Below, piece after piece: positions 9,366 to 18,339 of a DNA stretch of 64,000 bases. A program made the position numbers and the translations under genes. Within the stretch, counting starts at the first letter, position 1, and the number at the start of each line of letters is the position of its first letter. The DNA lies in the NCBI RefSeq assembly GCF_006538325.1, contig NZ_BJKK01000015.1:29697-93696 (forward strand). The letters are read 5' to 3'. The notes beneath the pieces are model-generated. The model was not told the origin of the DNA. It ran no database searches and saw nothing but the letters and a program-made list of their open reading frames with translations. Source of the stretch: Alteromonas sp. KUL42. Its GTDB lineage: Bacteria; Pseudomonadota; Gammaproteobacteria; Enterobacterales; Alteromonadaceae.

Positions 9366-10439
9366 TTATTTTTCTCCCTTATACGGAAGTACTTTCATGT
9401 TTTCTCGCATTTGTGCTGCACCAGCTGCTACTACCTGCTGACCAAGCGAAATTGGCCCTTCTACTATGGCAAGATCACCTTCAATATGTTTGACGTCAAC
9501 CTTTTGCTGGTTGACTGTTTGTAGACCATCGTCATATACCCAAACGGCAAAGCCATCATTCTCATCACCAACGAGTGCTTTTACTGGAACAACTATACCG
9601 TCGGAATACAAATTACCTTGTAGGCTTACTTTAACTACAGCTCGGGCACCTGGCGTTAGCGGCAATTCTTTTCTAGGCTCCATAGCAAATACTACTTCGT
9701 AGGTTTGGGATACAGGGTCAGGTTGCGTGGAGTGCTCAACATAAGTTACGGGGTACCACTGACTGCGATTAGTCGCTAAGGTCGCACTAGCTTGCTTTAT
9801 ACCACGTCCGATATTGGCGGTGAGCAAACGCTCTGGCACATTGATGTTAAAGTAGATTTTAGACACGTCCTGCAGGCGGGCGATAGCAGTCCCCGACTTT
9901 ACAAAACTGTTATTTTCTACAAGACGTTGAGACACTTTCGCGTCAAATGGTGCGTAAAGTTGGGTATAGCTTAAGTCCTGCTCGGCGTTTTTAAGATCAA
10001 TAACAGATAATTCATAGGACGTCTTCGCCGAATCTAGCGCACTTTGAGATACCAAGTTTTGCGCAAACATTTTTTCAATTCTATCGAGCTCTCGTTTTGC
10101 TTGTTCTAATCTGGTTTTTGATTCTTCAACTCTGCGCTCAAAAGGCTTCCTATCTATAGTGGCAAGTAGCTTGCCCTTAGTGATATCACTGCCTGTAACT
10201 AAATCAGTTTGTATTAATCGTCCAGAAACTTCGAAACTTAAATCAACGGTTTTTACAGCAGAAACAACGGCCGGAAACGTAAATTCGTCAAAATTAGGAA
10301 TAGGAGAGACTTCGGCAAACTTCACATACCGCACCACTTCCGTTTGTTGTTGCTGAGTTTTCTCAGGTGAGCAAGCGGTAAAGATAAAAATAGAAAAAAG
10401 GCTTAAAACTAGCGCATGTGAGTAGTTTTTCAAGGACAT
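9366..10439 (-). CDS. RND efflux periplasmic adaptor lipoprotein (MFP)
   Basis: 357 aa. A signal peptide ends in a lipobox (FIFTAC, Cys at about residue 23), so the protein is probably tethered to the inner membrane. It has the membrane-fusion-protein order: barrel-sandwich half 'LSFEVSGRLIQTDLVTGSD', coiled-coil hairpin 'FERRVEESKTRLEQAKRELD', return half 'LYAPFDAKVSQRLVENNSFV', then the beta-barrel. It bridges the RND pump to an outer-membrane channel. It is first gene of the operon, with the permease 3 nt downstream. Confidence 0.93.
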   Translation of the reverse strand: MSLKNYSHALVLSLFSIFIFTACSPEKTQQQQTEVVRYVKFAEVSPIPNFDEFTFPAVVSAVKTVDLSFEVSGRLIQTDLVTGSDITKGKLLATIDRKPFERRVEESKTRLEQAKRELDRIEKMFAQNLVSQSALDSAKTSYELSVIDLKNAEQDLSYTQLYAPFDAKVSQRLVENNSFVKSGTAIARLQDVSKIYFNINVPERLLTANIGRGIKQASATLATNRSQWYPVTYVEHSTQPDPVSQTYEVVFAMEPRKELPLTPGARAVVKVSLQGNLYSDGIVVPVKALVGDENDGFAVWVYDDGLQTVNQQKVDVKHIEGDLAIVEGPISLGQQVVAAGAAQMRENMKVLPYKGEK

Positions 10440-10553
10440 AGTCGTATGTCATCCATTAGTAATATGTTGAACATAGATAGCCAGTGCTGTTGCATTTAAA
10501 ACAACCTACTTTGCAAGCAATATACGCTTGTATGAGCGATTTTACATTCATGC

Positions 10554-10605
10554 AAAAGTAAACTGGTGAGTGCATTTTAGTTCGTCTACATTGAAAAGTA
10601 AACTG
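10554..10605. promoter_or_regulatory. Candidate TetR operator region with direct repeats
   Basis: In the 209-nt spacer between the divergent efflux operon and tetR, the 12-mer AAAAGTAAACTG occurs twice, at 10554-10565 and 10594-10605. The copies are 40 bp apart, about four helical turns. The second lies in an imperfect palindrome, TAAACTGTTCGGTGTA. Position and repetition suggest sites for the adjacent TetR regulator; this is inference. Confidence 0.4.
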
Positions 10606-10648
10606 TTCGGTGTAAAATAGGTTGGTACATTACTAAGAGAGTAGATCA

Positions 10649-11269
10649 ATGGCTAGCAATACACGAACCCGTAGCGACTTAAAACGCGAAGCTATAATTC
10701 AAGCTGCAACGCAAGCGTTTCAAGAATTTGGCGTGAAAGGTACAAGTATGGACAAGCTTGCTGAGTTAGCTAATGTCTCTAAGCGTACTGTTTATAACCA
10801 CTTTTCTACGAAAGAAGATTTGGTTATGCACCTTGTCACCGAGCAGTGGCAAAGTGCCATAATGAATATCACAGCGCATTATTTACCTGATGAACCCCTT
10901 GATACACAGCTACAAAGTATCATTCTCAAAGACATTGAGTTTATGGTAAGTGAAACACACCTAGATTTAGCTCGTGTAGCTATTGGTTATTTCTTTTATG
11001 AACCCGATAGACTCAAAGACGAAGTGGCTCAGTTGAAAGCACAGGAAACGGCGATGCACCGATGGCTCAATGATGCAAAGGCTGACGGTAGATTGGCCTT
11101 TGATGATGTCAAACAGGTGGTCAATGAGATTGACAGTTTAGTAAAGGGGCAGTGTTTCTGGCCGCAGCTATTTAAGATTGAAAATGTACTAAGTGATATT
11201 GATAAAAAAAATATCGCAAGAGGCACTGTAGAACTCATATTAAGCCGATATGCTGTGGTGAATGAATAA
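10649..11269 (+). CDS. TetR/AcrR-family transcriptional regulator
   Basis: 206 aa. The N-terminal helix-turn-helix is clear: 'KREAIIQAATQAFQEFGVKG' followed by 'TSMDKLAELANVSKRTVYNHF'. The C-terminal ligand-binding half resembles the AefR/TetR_C_33-like group. It is divergent from the RND operon with a shared spacer, so it most likely represses that pump and itself, releasing DNA when an inducer binds. Confidence 0.9.
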   Translation: MASNTRTRSDLKREAIIQAATQAFQEFGVKGTSMDKLAELANVSKRTVYNHFSTKEDLVMHLVTEQWQSAIMNITAHYLPDEPLDTQLQSIILKDIEFMVSETHLDLARVAIGYFFYEPDRLKDEVAQLKAQETAMHRWLNDAKADGRLAFDDVKQVVNEIDSLVKGQCFWPQLFKIENVLSDIDKKNIARGTVELILSRYAVVNE

Positions 11270-11436
11270 CGTATAAAGTAGAAAACTTAACATGCAATGC
11301 TTAATCGCACCGATGTCGAACTGTACAAAGAGAAGAATAGGGGGCGCAATCAAATATCGCCCCGTTGGCTAATAACCGCGAAATTTCGGTTTATGCAAAG
11401 CAGCCTTTAATGTGTTTTGCATGAACAGTTAAGAGA

Positions 11437-11925
11437 CTAACCGTTTTTTGCAAAATCGATAAGCGTTTGGCCATCCATTCTATAGCCAAGCCATTCGCTT
11501 TTAGGTTTTGCGCCAAGAGATTCATAAAAGTCGATTGCCGGTTTATTCCAGTCCAATACGCTCCATTCGAAGCGGCCACAATTATTATCAACCGCTGTTT
11601 TGGCTAAATACTGTAACAGTGCTTTGCCGGCGCCTAGTCCTCTGGATGCTGGTGACACATAAAGGTCTTCTAGGTATAAACCGTTTCTTCCTTGCCACGT
11701 TGAGTAATTAAAGAAATACACGGCAAAGCCAATCGCTTGGCCGTCATGTTCACAAATTACACAATGTGCGATAGCGCCAGCTTCAAACAATGTTTTGTGT
11801 AAATCTTGTTCTGTCGCTTCTACTTCATCTTCCGCTTTTTCGTAAATAGCGAGCTCTAGAATAAATTGCCGTATTTGGGGGATGTCGTCAGGTGTTGCAT
11901 TTCTAATGGTAATAGATTTATTCAT
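11437..11925 (-). CDS. GNAT-family N-acetyltransferase
   Basis: 162 aa from the preferred ATG at 11925, preceded by GGAAAC. A longer frame to 11985 exists, but its extra residues do not fit the family. It shows the GNAT acetyl-CoA site 'LYVSPASRGLGAGKALLQYL' (about residues 88-107) and the C-terminal 'NKPAIDFYESLGA'. The N-terminus, 'ITIRNATPDDIPQIRQFI', and overall length resemble diamine (spermidine/spermine) acetyltransferase-like GNATs, but the substrate cannot be assigned. Confidence 0.85.
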   Translation of the reverse strand: MNKSITIRNATPDDIPQIRQFILELAIYEKAEDEVEATEQDLHKTLFEAGAIAHCVICEHDGQAIGFAVYFFNYSTWQGRNGLYLEDLYVSPASRGLGAGKALLQYLAKTAVDNNCGRFEWSVLDWNKPAIDFYESLGAKPKSEWLGYRMDGQTLIDFAKNG

Positions 11926-12030
11926 AAGTGTTTCCAAGCATAGTCTTTTGCACAGAGAGTATGCTTTTTGTTTTTTGAAGTCCATTGGAAGGGGACTGTC
12001 AGAGGAGTCGTATTACCTGATAGTGTAAAT

Positions 12031-12066
12031 AAAACGGGGCTATCACAAAATGTAATAGCCCCGTTT
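12031..12066 (-). terminator. Intrinsic terminator of the second RND operon
   Basis: A perfect 12-bp stem (12032-12043 with 12055-12066) encloses an 11-nt loop. On the minus strand the stem is followed by GTTTTATTT. It lies 30 nt after the stop of the minus-strand RND gene. Confidence 0.88.
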
Positions 12067-12095
12067 GAACGTTTCTACGCCAGAGGGTGCTTTAC

Positions 12096-15000
12096 TTACA
12101 AATGCGTCACAGGATCTGCATTGTTAGCACCTTTTTTCATTTTACGCGCTGATATCTTCGCTTTAATGAAAGTAAAAGGGCCCCGTATATCAAGTAAAAT
12201 GAGATACAGACACGGCACAAGAATTAAGGTTACCAATGTGGCGTAAAGTACTGCAAAGCCCAGTGCCGCTGCCATTGGAATAACAAATGCGGCCTGTAAG
12301 CTGGTTTCAAACATAATAGGCAATACACCCACAAACGTGGTAATTGACGTCAATGTTATTGCTCTAAAGCGCGCTGTACCGGCTTCAGTTACTGCATCTT
12401 TTACTCTGTAACCTTGTGCGCGGCGCTGATTGACAAAGTCAGTCATAACCAATGAATCGTTGATAACAACACCTGCGGCTGCAATTAGTCCAAAGGTAGA
12501 CATCATTGATAAATCGAGTCCTAAAAGGAAATGCCCCCAAATTGCGCCTGTTAAGCTAAACGGAATAACAGACATTATGATGAGCGGCTGTCCATAACTT
12601 TTTAGTGGCACAGCCAGTAAAATGTATACCAATACCATTGCAGCTAGGAAGAATAGCATTTGCTCATTTTGCTGCGCCTGTTGCTCTTCAATATCGCCAC
12701 CAAGTTCAGTCATCACCGAAGGGAAGCTTTCTTTAAGCTGAGGCAATAGTTTTTCACGAATTTCAGTTACTACTTCGTTAGGTTCGACTTTTTCTTCGTC
12801 AATGTTGCCCCACACATAAACGCTGCGATAGCCTCCCTCACGGCGAATGTAGCTAATGCCTGGCTTTTCTTCTAATGCCACCACATCACCTAGCATCACT
12901 TCTTCGCCATCTGGCGTTTTAATCAGTGAGTACTTAAGGTCTGCAAAGCGCTCGCGTGTTAATTCAGGGTAACGCACCATTACGCGCACCTCTTCGCCGT
13001 TGCGAATAACTCGTTGCGCTTCACCGCCATAGAAGCCTGCACCCACTTGAGATGCAATGCTAGATAGAGTTAATCCTAAATCGTAGGCAACAGGCAACAG
13101 TGTCATTTGTACTTCTTTGCTTGGCGGGTCAATCGTTGAACTTACATCAAATAGGCCTTCTTGCTGTTGTAGCATTTCAATAAACTTCAAGCCCGCAGCA
13201 TTTAGTGTGTCAATGTCAGGACCAAACAATAAATAACCAAACTCACCGTCATCACCATCGCCATTAACATCGTCGATAACAGTAAATGACTTCATGCCTG
13301 AAATTTCAGGGATGGCTTCACGCCAGCGTCGAGCAAGCTCAAAGGTATCAATTGGGCGGTCATTTTCGTTAACTAGCGGCGCAAGAATGCGACCTTCGGT
13401 ACGCTCTTCGTTAAACGCAAGGCGGTCTCGGATCATCCCTGTACCAAATTCTTTAATAATGTCTTCTTCAACATCTAAAATGGTTTGCTCTACAATTTTA
13501 AGTGCGTCTATGGTCATGGTGTCTGAGACATTTTCGTTCATCTCAATGCGTACACTTGGGAAGTCGTGAGGTACTTTTGGGTTTGGAACCATACGCACGT
13601 AGTTGGCATTAATCAGTCCAAAACTTATCATTAATAAAGCAATGAATATCATAAGTACTGCCCAGCGCCACTCAATCGCACGCTCAACGGTGCGCTTGTA
13701 AGGGCCATTTACAAAGTTAAAGAACCCTTTGTTAAAACGGGAGCGCCAGCTGGTGGGTTTTACCGGTGAAAACTTAGTGTGTGCAAGGTGAGCAGGTAAA
13801 ATTAACTTAGATTCAATCAAACTGAATGCCAAGCACAAGATAACAACCACTGAAATGTTGTAGAAGAAGGTACCTTCTGGGCCACTACTTAATGTAAATG
13901 GAGCGAACACTGCAATTGTAGTTAACACACCAAATGTAGCTGGTGTAGCAACGCGTTTTGCTCCGCGAATAACATTGTCGATGCCACCGCCTTTACTTTC
14001 TATTTCGGTGTAGGCACTTTCCCCTATGACTATGGCATCATCGACCACAATACCCAGCACCATAATGAAAGCGAATAGCGACAGTATGTTGATACTGACC
14101 CCAAACAGTGGCATAAGCATCATAGCACCCAAGAAGCAAACAGGTAGCCCTATCATTACCCATAACGCTAATCTAAAACGCAAGAACAAGGTAAGCATAA
14201 AGGCCACGAGCACCGAACCTTGTATAAGGTTTGATAGCATCATGTCTAAACGGGCGTTTAGGTAATAGGTCATATCAACCAGCACTTCTAGGTTAACACC
14301 TTGAGGCAAGGTCTTATTTTTCTGCTCAATATAAGCTTTAACCGTTTCTGCCACGGGAATGGTATTTTGTGTTTTTGTGGCTTTTACGGCCATGTAGATG
14401 GCGTTCATACCGTTGTATTTGAAGTACCGCTCACCCTCTACAAACCCATCATTAATATAGGCAACGTCACCCAGTGTTACTTTAGCGCCGCCGGTGCCAA
14501 TTTTAATGGGGATTTGTCTAAATTCGTCACCGCTGTAGTACTGATTTTCCACTCGAACAGAAACTATACCTGAATTGGTGCGAAGTTGACCTGCTGAGAT
14601 ATTAGCCGAATAATTATTAATGGCTTGGGTAATATCAGAGATATTTAAACCATATTTTCTCAACGTATCAGGCTTAATCTCAATAGCGATTTCGTCATTA
14701 GGAGCAGATACTTGCACTAGAGAAATAGAGCCTAGTTGCAGCAGTTCATCTTCAATGCCCTTGGCCAGTACTTTAAGTTCTGAAAGGGGAAGATCGCCTA
14801 CCAAAGGCATCTCAATAACCTGTTGTTGGAACTCAACCTGAGAAACGTTAACTGGCTCCATGCCCGCAGGGAAAGTTGCAATACTGTCAACACGCAGTTT
14901 TACTTTGTCCAATACATCGGTAAGTTCGGCTTTGGTGTCAATTTCTAACGTCACCGCACCACCGCCACGACGTGCACGAGACACGGTGCGCTTTATTTCG

Positions 15001-15248
15001 GTTACATCTTTAAGTGCTTCTTCTACCTTAATAAAAATACTTTCCTCTATTTCTTGAGGCGATGCACCAGGGTAGGAGGCTTCAACATTAATATAATTAA
15101 TCTCAATGTTGGGAAACATCTGACGTTGAATCGTAAAGAAGCTGGCAATACCCATAACAATGATAAAAATCATCAATAGGTTAGCCGCTACTGAATTTCG
15201 AGCAAACCAGGCAATGAGGCCATGTTGTGTATCGTTGTGATTTTCCAT
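12096..15248 (-). CDS. RND efflux transporter permease (second system)
   Basis: 1050 aa, full-length RND inner-membrane transporter. TM1 follows 'HGLIAWFARNSVAANLLMIF'. The TM4 proton-relay block is 'FAFIMVLGIVVDDAIVIGES', with the paired Asp. The second repeat has 'FGLIAAAGVVINDSLVMTDF'. It belongs to a different RND subgroup from the one at 6-9 kb: the N-terminal 'MFPNIEINYINVEASYPGAS' and overall length match marine RND pumps paired with short adaptors. The adaptor gene ends 9 nt upstream, and no outer-membrane factor or regulator is adjacent. Confidence 0.92.
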   Translation of the reverse strand: MENHNDTQHGLIAWFARNSVAANLLMIFIIVMGIASFFTIQRQMFPNIEINYINVEASYPGASPQEIEESIFIKVEEALKDVTEIKRTVSRARRGGGAVTLEIDTKAELTDVLDKVKLRVDSIATFPAGMEPVNVSQVEFQQQVIEMPLVGDLPLSELKVLAKGIEDELLQLGSISLVQVSAPNDEIAIEIKPDTLRKYGLNISDITQAINNYSANISAGQLRTNSGIVSVRVENQYYSGDEFRQIPIKIGTGGAKVTLGDVAYINDGFVEGERYFKYNGMNAIYMAVKATKTQNTIPVAETVKAYIEQKNKTLPQGVNLEVLVDMTYYLNARLDMMLSNLIQGSVLVAFMLTLFLRFRLALWVMIGLPVCFLGAMMLMPLFGVSINILSLFAFIMVLGIVVDDAIVIGESAYTEIESKGGGIDNVIRGAKRVATPATFGVLTTIAVFAPFTLSSGPEGTFFYNISVVVILCLAFSLIESKLILPAHLAHTKFSPVKPTSWRSRFNKGFFNFVNGPYKRTVERAIEWRWAVLMIFIALLMISFGLINANYVRMVPNPKVPHDFPSVRIEMNENVSDTMTIDALKIVEQTILDVEEDIIKEFGTGMIRDRLAFNEERTEGRILAPLVNENDRPIDTFELARRWREAIPEISGMKSFTVIDDVNGDGDDGEFGYLLFGPDIDTLNAAGLKFIEMLQQQEGLFDVSSTIDPPSKEVQMTLLPVAYDLGLTLSSIASQVGAGFYGGEAQRVIRNGEEVRVMVRYPELTRERFADLKYSLIKTPDGEEVMLGDVVALEEKPGISYIRREGGYRSVYVWGNIDEEKVEPNEVVTEIREKLLPQLKESFPSVMTELGGDIEEQQAQQNEQMLFFLAAMVLVYILLAVPLKSYGQPLIIMSVIPFSLTGAIWGHFLLGLDLSMMSTFGLIAAAGVVINDSLVMTDFVNQRRAQGYRVKDAVTEAGTARFRAITLTSITTFVGVLPIMFETSLQAAFVIPMAAALGFAVLYATLVTLILVPCLYLILLDIRGPFTFIKAKISARKMKKGANNADPVTHL

Positions 15249-15257
15249 GACGAACCC

Positions 15258-16406
15258 TTAGTTTGCTTTCGCTGTCACGACATCAGAAGTATTTGCGATC
15301 ACTTTAACGGCCATACCGTTTTGCGGGTATTCAGGCAGTGTCATAACTACTTTGTCAGGGTTAAAGGTACCTTGAATGAGAAAGTCGCCGTTTTCCTCGC
15401 GTACCACGGTAACCTTGTGAGAGGTTAATTTGTTATCGTCGTCGAGAGTCCACAGTAGCCTGTTTGTTACTAGCTCTTGGGGAACGCGATATACGTCGTT
15501 AAGGGTTTTGCCTTCGAATGCAATGGTGCTATACGAGCCAAATTTAACAATAGGCTTGTTAGAGTGAATGGCGTAAGGGTCTTCAATGCGCGCTACGAAG
15601 TAACTCATACGGGTATTATTGTCGATAACCCCCGTATCACGGTGAATAGTTCCTTTGATAGTTGTGCCTTGCATATCATCAACATCGATAGCAATTTCAC
15701 TGCCTACGGTATTGTCGGCTAAAAACATTCTGTCAAATCCGGCAACAGGGAAGGTGACTTCAGCGTATTCAATGTTGTTCAACACGGCAACCTCTGAGCC
15801 TGGAGTGACATAATCGCCGGTACTGATATCGCGAGAAACGATAAGTGCATCGTATGGCGCTTTCACTTTACAGTTTTCTAAATCGCGTTTAGCAATTTTT
15901 AGTTGTGCTTCAGCTGATTTTACCCCTGCTTGCGCACTTAAGACTTGAGGTTTGCGCAGGTACAAATCGGTCACCCGTGCTTGCGGCATAGATTTGGCTT
16001 CGATGGCCGCAACGTCAGCTTGGGCTTGCTCTTGAATAAGTTGCGCTTTGGCGCTGGCGAGGTTGGCTTCGGCAAGCAACAGGGCTGCTTCGTATGAATC
16101 AGGCTCAATAGTGAACAGTGTTTCGCCACGACGGATTAATCCACCACTGACAAACTTGGGGTTCCAGCTCTCCACTTCCCCCGCTACTTGTGCAGCCAAG
16201 TTGGTGGTTTCAAGTGGCGTAATTTCGCCGTAAGAGGTAAGGCGAACACGGACATCTTCAGGAGATATAGATTCAATCGTAACCGTAGGGCGTGTATCGA
16301 CTTCTTCCTTAATTGCCGAATCTGATGCAGAGGCTTCTATACCTTTCATTCCCAAATAACCTAAAACAAAAACACCAATAGGTAGCGCAACTCTCATCCA
16401 TTTCAT
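15258..16406 (-). CDS. RND efflux periplasmic adaptor (second system)
   Basis: 382 aa from ATG 16406; a TTG two codons upstream at 16412 is the alternative, and neither has a strong ribosome site. An N-terminal hydrophobic anchor ('VALPIGVFVLGYLGM') has no lipobox. The MFP order is visible: 'NLAAQVAGEVESWNPKFVSG', an Ala/Gln-rich coiled coil ('LLAEANLASAKAQLIQEQAQ'), then 'CKVKAPYDALIVSRDISTGD' and the beta-barrel. It connects the downstream RND pump to an outer-membrane channel. Confidence 0.9.
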   Translation of the reverse strand: MKWMRVALPIGVFVLGYLGMKGIEASASDSAIKEEVDTRPTVTIESISPEDVRVRLTSYGEITPLETTNLAAQVAGEVESWNPKFVSGGLIRRGETLFTIEPDSYEAALLLAEANLASAKAQLIQEQAQADVAAIEAKSMPQARVTDLYLRKPQVLSAQAGVKSAEAQLKIAKRDLENCKVKAPYDALIVSRDISTGDYVTPGSEVAVLNNIEYAEVTFPVAGFDRMFLADNTVGSEIAIDVDDMQGTTIKGTIHRDTGVIDNNTRMSYFVARIEDPYAIHSNKPIVKFGSYSTIAFEGKTLNDVYRVPQELVTNRLLWTLDDDNKLTSHKVTVVREENGDFLIQGTFNPDKVVMTLPEYPQNGMAVKVIANTSDVVTAKAN

Positions 16407-16552
16407 AGCCAAGTCTACTTTGAAGTAACAATAAATTGCCTATAGTGTAGCGCTAAAGTGTTTCAGGTTTATAGTCCAAATGTAACGAAACATGAGTCAG
16501 TTTTGTGTAAAGACAGTGCTTACGTGTCAAATGCAGCATTTATTGTTAGGCA

Positions 16553-17658
16553 TTAATCATGAACAGGGGGAAGTGCTGAGAAGGCACAGACTTTATCTCT
16601 GCCGGTTTCTTTGGCGTGATAAAGGGCGTGGTCAGCCTGTTTAATCGCATGAGACAGGGTGTTTTGTGCATTTACTTCACATACACCGAAGCTGCTGGTT
16701 ACATGCATTTCAATGTCGTTAATATGAAGTGGCGCTTGGTACAAAAGAATGCGAATCTGCTCTAGGGCTTTCACTGCGTTGGCTTCATTAGTATCGGTAA
16801 AAATAAGCATGAATTCTTCACCACCCCATCTCGCCAGAATATCTTGACCGCGAAGTCGAGCGGCAAACACCTTGGATATTTGCTTCAGTACTTCATCACC
16901 TTGCTCGTGACCATAGGTATCATTAATGCTCTTAAACCTATCAATATCGGCAATTGCAATGAAAAAGGGGTTTTGCTTCTCAGCATTCTTGCATACTCGC
17001 GCTCCAAGCATTGCTGTGCTCCGCGTCGATTGAGAAGTTGCGTGAGGTGATCATGCTTTGCTTGACGTTCAAATTGATCACTTAAATACAATGCGGTTTC
17101 GTAGCTCTTTTGACGGCTGTACTCATAAAATGCAGACAAAAATGACACGGTTAAGAATGAATAGAGTAAACGTGTTTTAAATGCATAGCTATAACTTGCC
17201 ATCAACAAAGTTTCATCAAAAACAAACAGCAAAAGTGCTGCAACAAACACATAACCTAAAAGAGCCAAAAGGCCTTTAATGAATCCAGCAAAAAACATGG
17301 TGACAGGGGGAACAAGATAGATCCACAACGGGCCTGTATTGTCTTTACCTCCAGAGATAATCAACAGTAATGTCAGTCCCATTAAACACGTTAATAACAG
17401 CGTAATTGATGCAGTTCGGGCAGCTACCGTTTGCACTTTGACTTGTAATTGGTGGGAAATCGCAAAAATGACACAAGACAACAGCAGCAATATAGAAAGG
17501 GAGAACTCATGTGCTAAAAGTGCGCGTATACCCAGGATAAAGGTTATAGACATCCCCACCGCAGCAAATAGGTTAACCACCATAATTCGCCGGTTGGTTT
17601 CATCCTTGTAGTGGGGTTTTACGCCACTAAATAAATAGCGCTTGAGCGTTGTTATCAT
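16553..17658 (-). pseudogene. Membrane-anchored diguanylate cyclase interrupted by a single-base frameshift
   Basis: Two overlapping frames form one GGDEF protein. The upstream part (17658-16885) encodes five to six membrane helices and the start of the GGDEF domain ('HDHLTQLLNRRGAQQ'). The downstream part (to 16553) carries 'IAIADIDRFKSINDTYGH' and the intact active-site 'RWGGEEFML'. The frames join by a -1 shift at 16963-16969, in a C4-T5 run on the coding strand. The joined sequence reads SKTPFFIAIADID, as expected of the family. It could be a sequencing or real 1-nt deletion, or a programmed shift, since the zero-frame heptamer is C CCT TTT. The start overlaps the pqiC stop by ATGA. If functional it makes c-di-GMP at the inner membrane. 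Confidence 0.85.
16963..16969 (-). other. C-CCU-UUU heptamer at the diguanylate cyclase frame junction
   Basis: In the zero frame the codons are ACC CCT TTT TCA. The heptamer fits the X XXY YYZ pattern for -1 ribosomal slippage. After slippage the next codon is TTC, and the GGDEF domain continues correctly. A plain homopolymer deletion gives the same picture. Confidence 0.5.
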
Positions 17659-18287
17659 TCCTTTTCAGTCACCTTAATATTGTCGGCGATTTGTGATGCC
17701 AATTGCATCAGCGACTCTCTCATCGCTTCAATACTCGCTGAGAACCCATCGTGTTGCAGCGCAACACGTATATCAAATGGAATAATCCAGTTAGCTTTGT
17801 GATCAGGGGGGGATGCGCTACCCAATACTACGAATTCTCCAGACAATAACACTTCGCCATCAAAACGGCTGATAAAATCAGTAATGTGAAGTGCAACATG
17901 TATGGTTTTACTGGCGTGATATTGTTCATCATCAACCAAGTACACACCGTAGTTCGATATGGCTTTTTTTAGTGACTTTTTGAGTCCTACATCTAGGGGT
18001 TCTGCCCACAAGTGTGTTGTTGAAATATGGACATTGGTTTCACTCGTTTGGTATACCAAGCCTCGTTGTTTCAAATATTCAGGCATAACGAAACGATCTA
18101 GTTTTAGGTATGTATACTCTTTCGAGGGCTTTGCTAGCGGTTCATCTACCGAGTGCAAAACATAATAGGTCAATGCCGTGCTAGCACTCGAACAACCAAC
18201 GATGAACATAACCACTAGTACAGCAGAAAGCCGTATTCGAGACGATATTTTCAAAAACCTACTCGTATAATGTGACGGTGTATTCAT
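17655..18287 (-). CDS. pqiC: PqiC-type outer-membrane lipoprotein (ABC-type transport auxiliary)
   Basis: 210 aa. A signal peptide with lipobox FIVGC places Cys at about residue 32. The mature part begins 'TALTYYVLHSVDEP', as in PqiC/YmbA-like auxiliary lipoproteins. In E. coli, PqiC sits at the outer membrane and binds the PqiB needle, supporting lipid transport across the periplasm. It is the third gene of a pqiABC operon, 52 nt after pqiB, with an AGGAT ribosome site. Its stop overlaps the start of the diguanylate cyclase gene (ATGA), so that enzyme is translationally coupled to the Pqi system. Confidence 0.88.
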   Translation of the reverse strand: MNTPSHYTSRFLKISSRIRLSAVLVVMFIVGCSSASTALTYYVLHSVDEPLAKPSKEYTYLKLDRFVMPEYLKQRGLVYQTSETNVHISTTHLWAEPLDVGLKKSLKKAISNYGVYLVDDEQYHASKTIHVALHITDFISRFDGEVLLSGEFVVLGSASPPDHKANWIIPFDIRVALQHDGFSASIEAMRESLMQLASQIADNIKVTEKE

Positions 18288-18339
18288 TCAGTTATCCTTT
18301 ATACACGAAGGCAACAAACATCTTGCTGTTGCATAGCTA

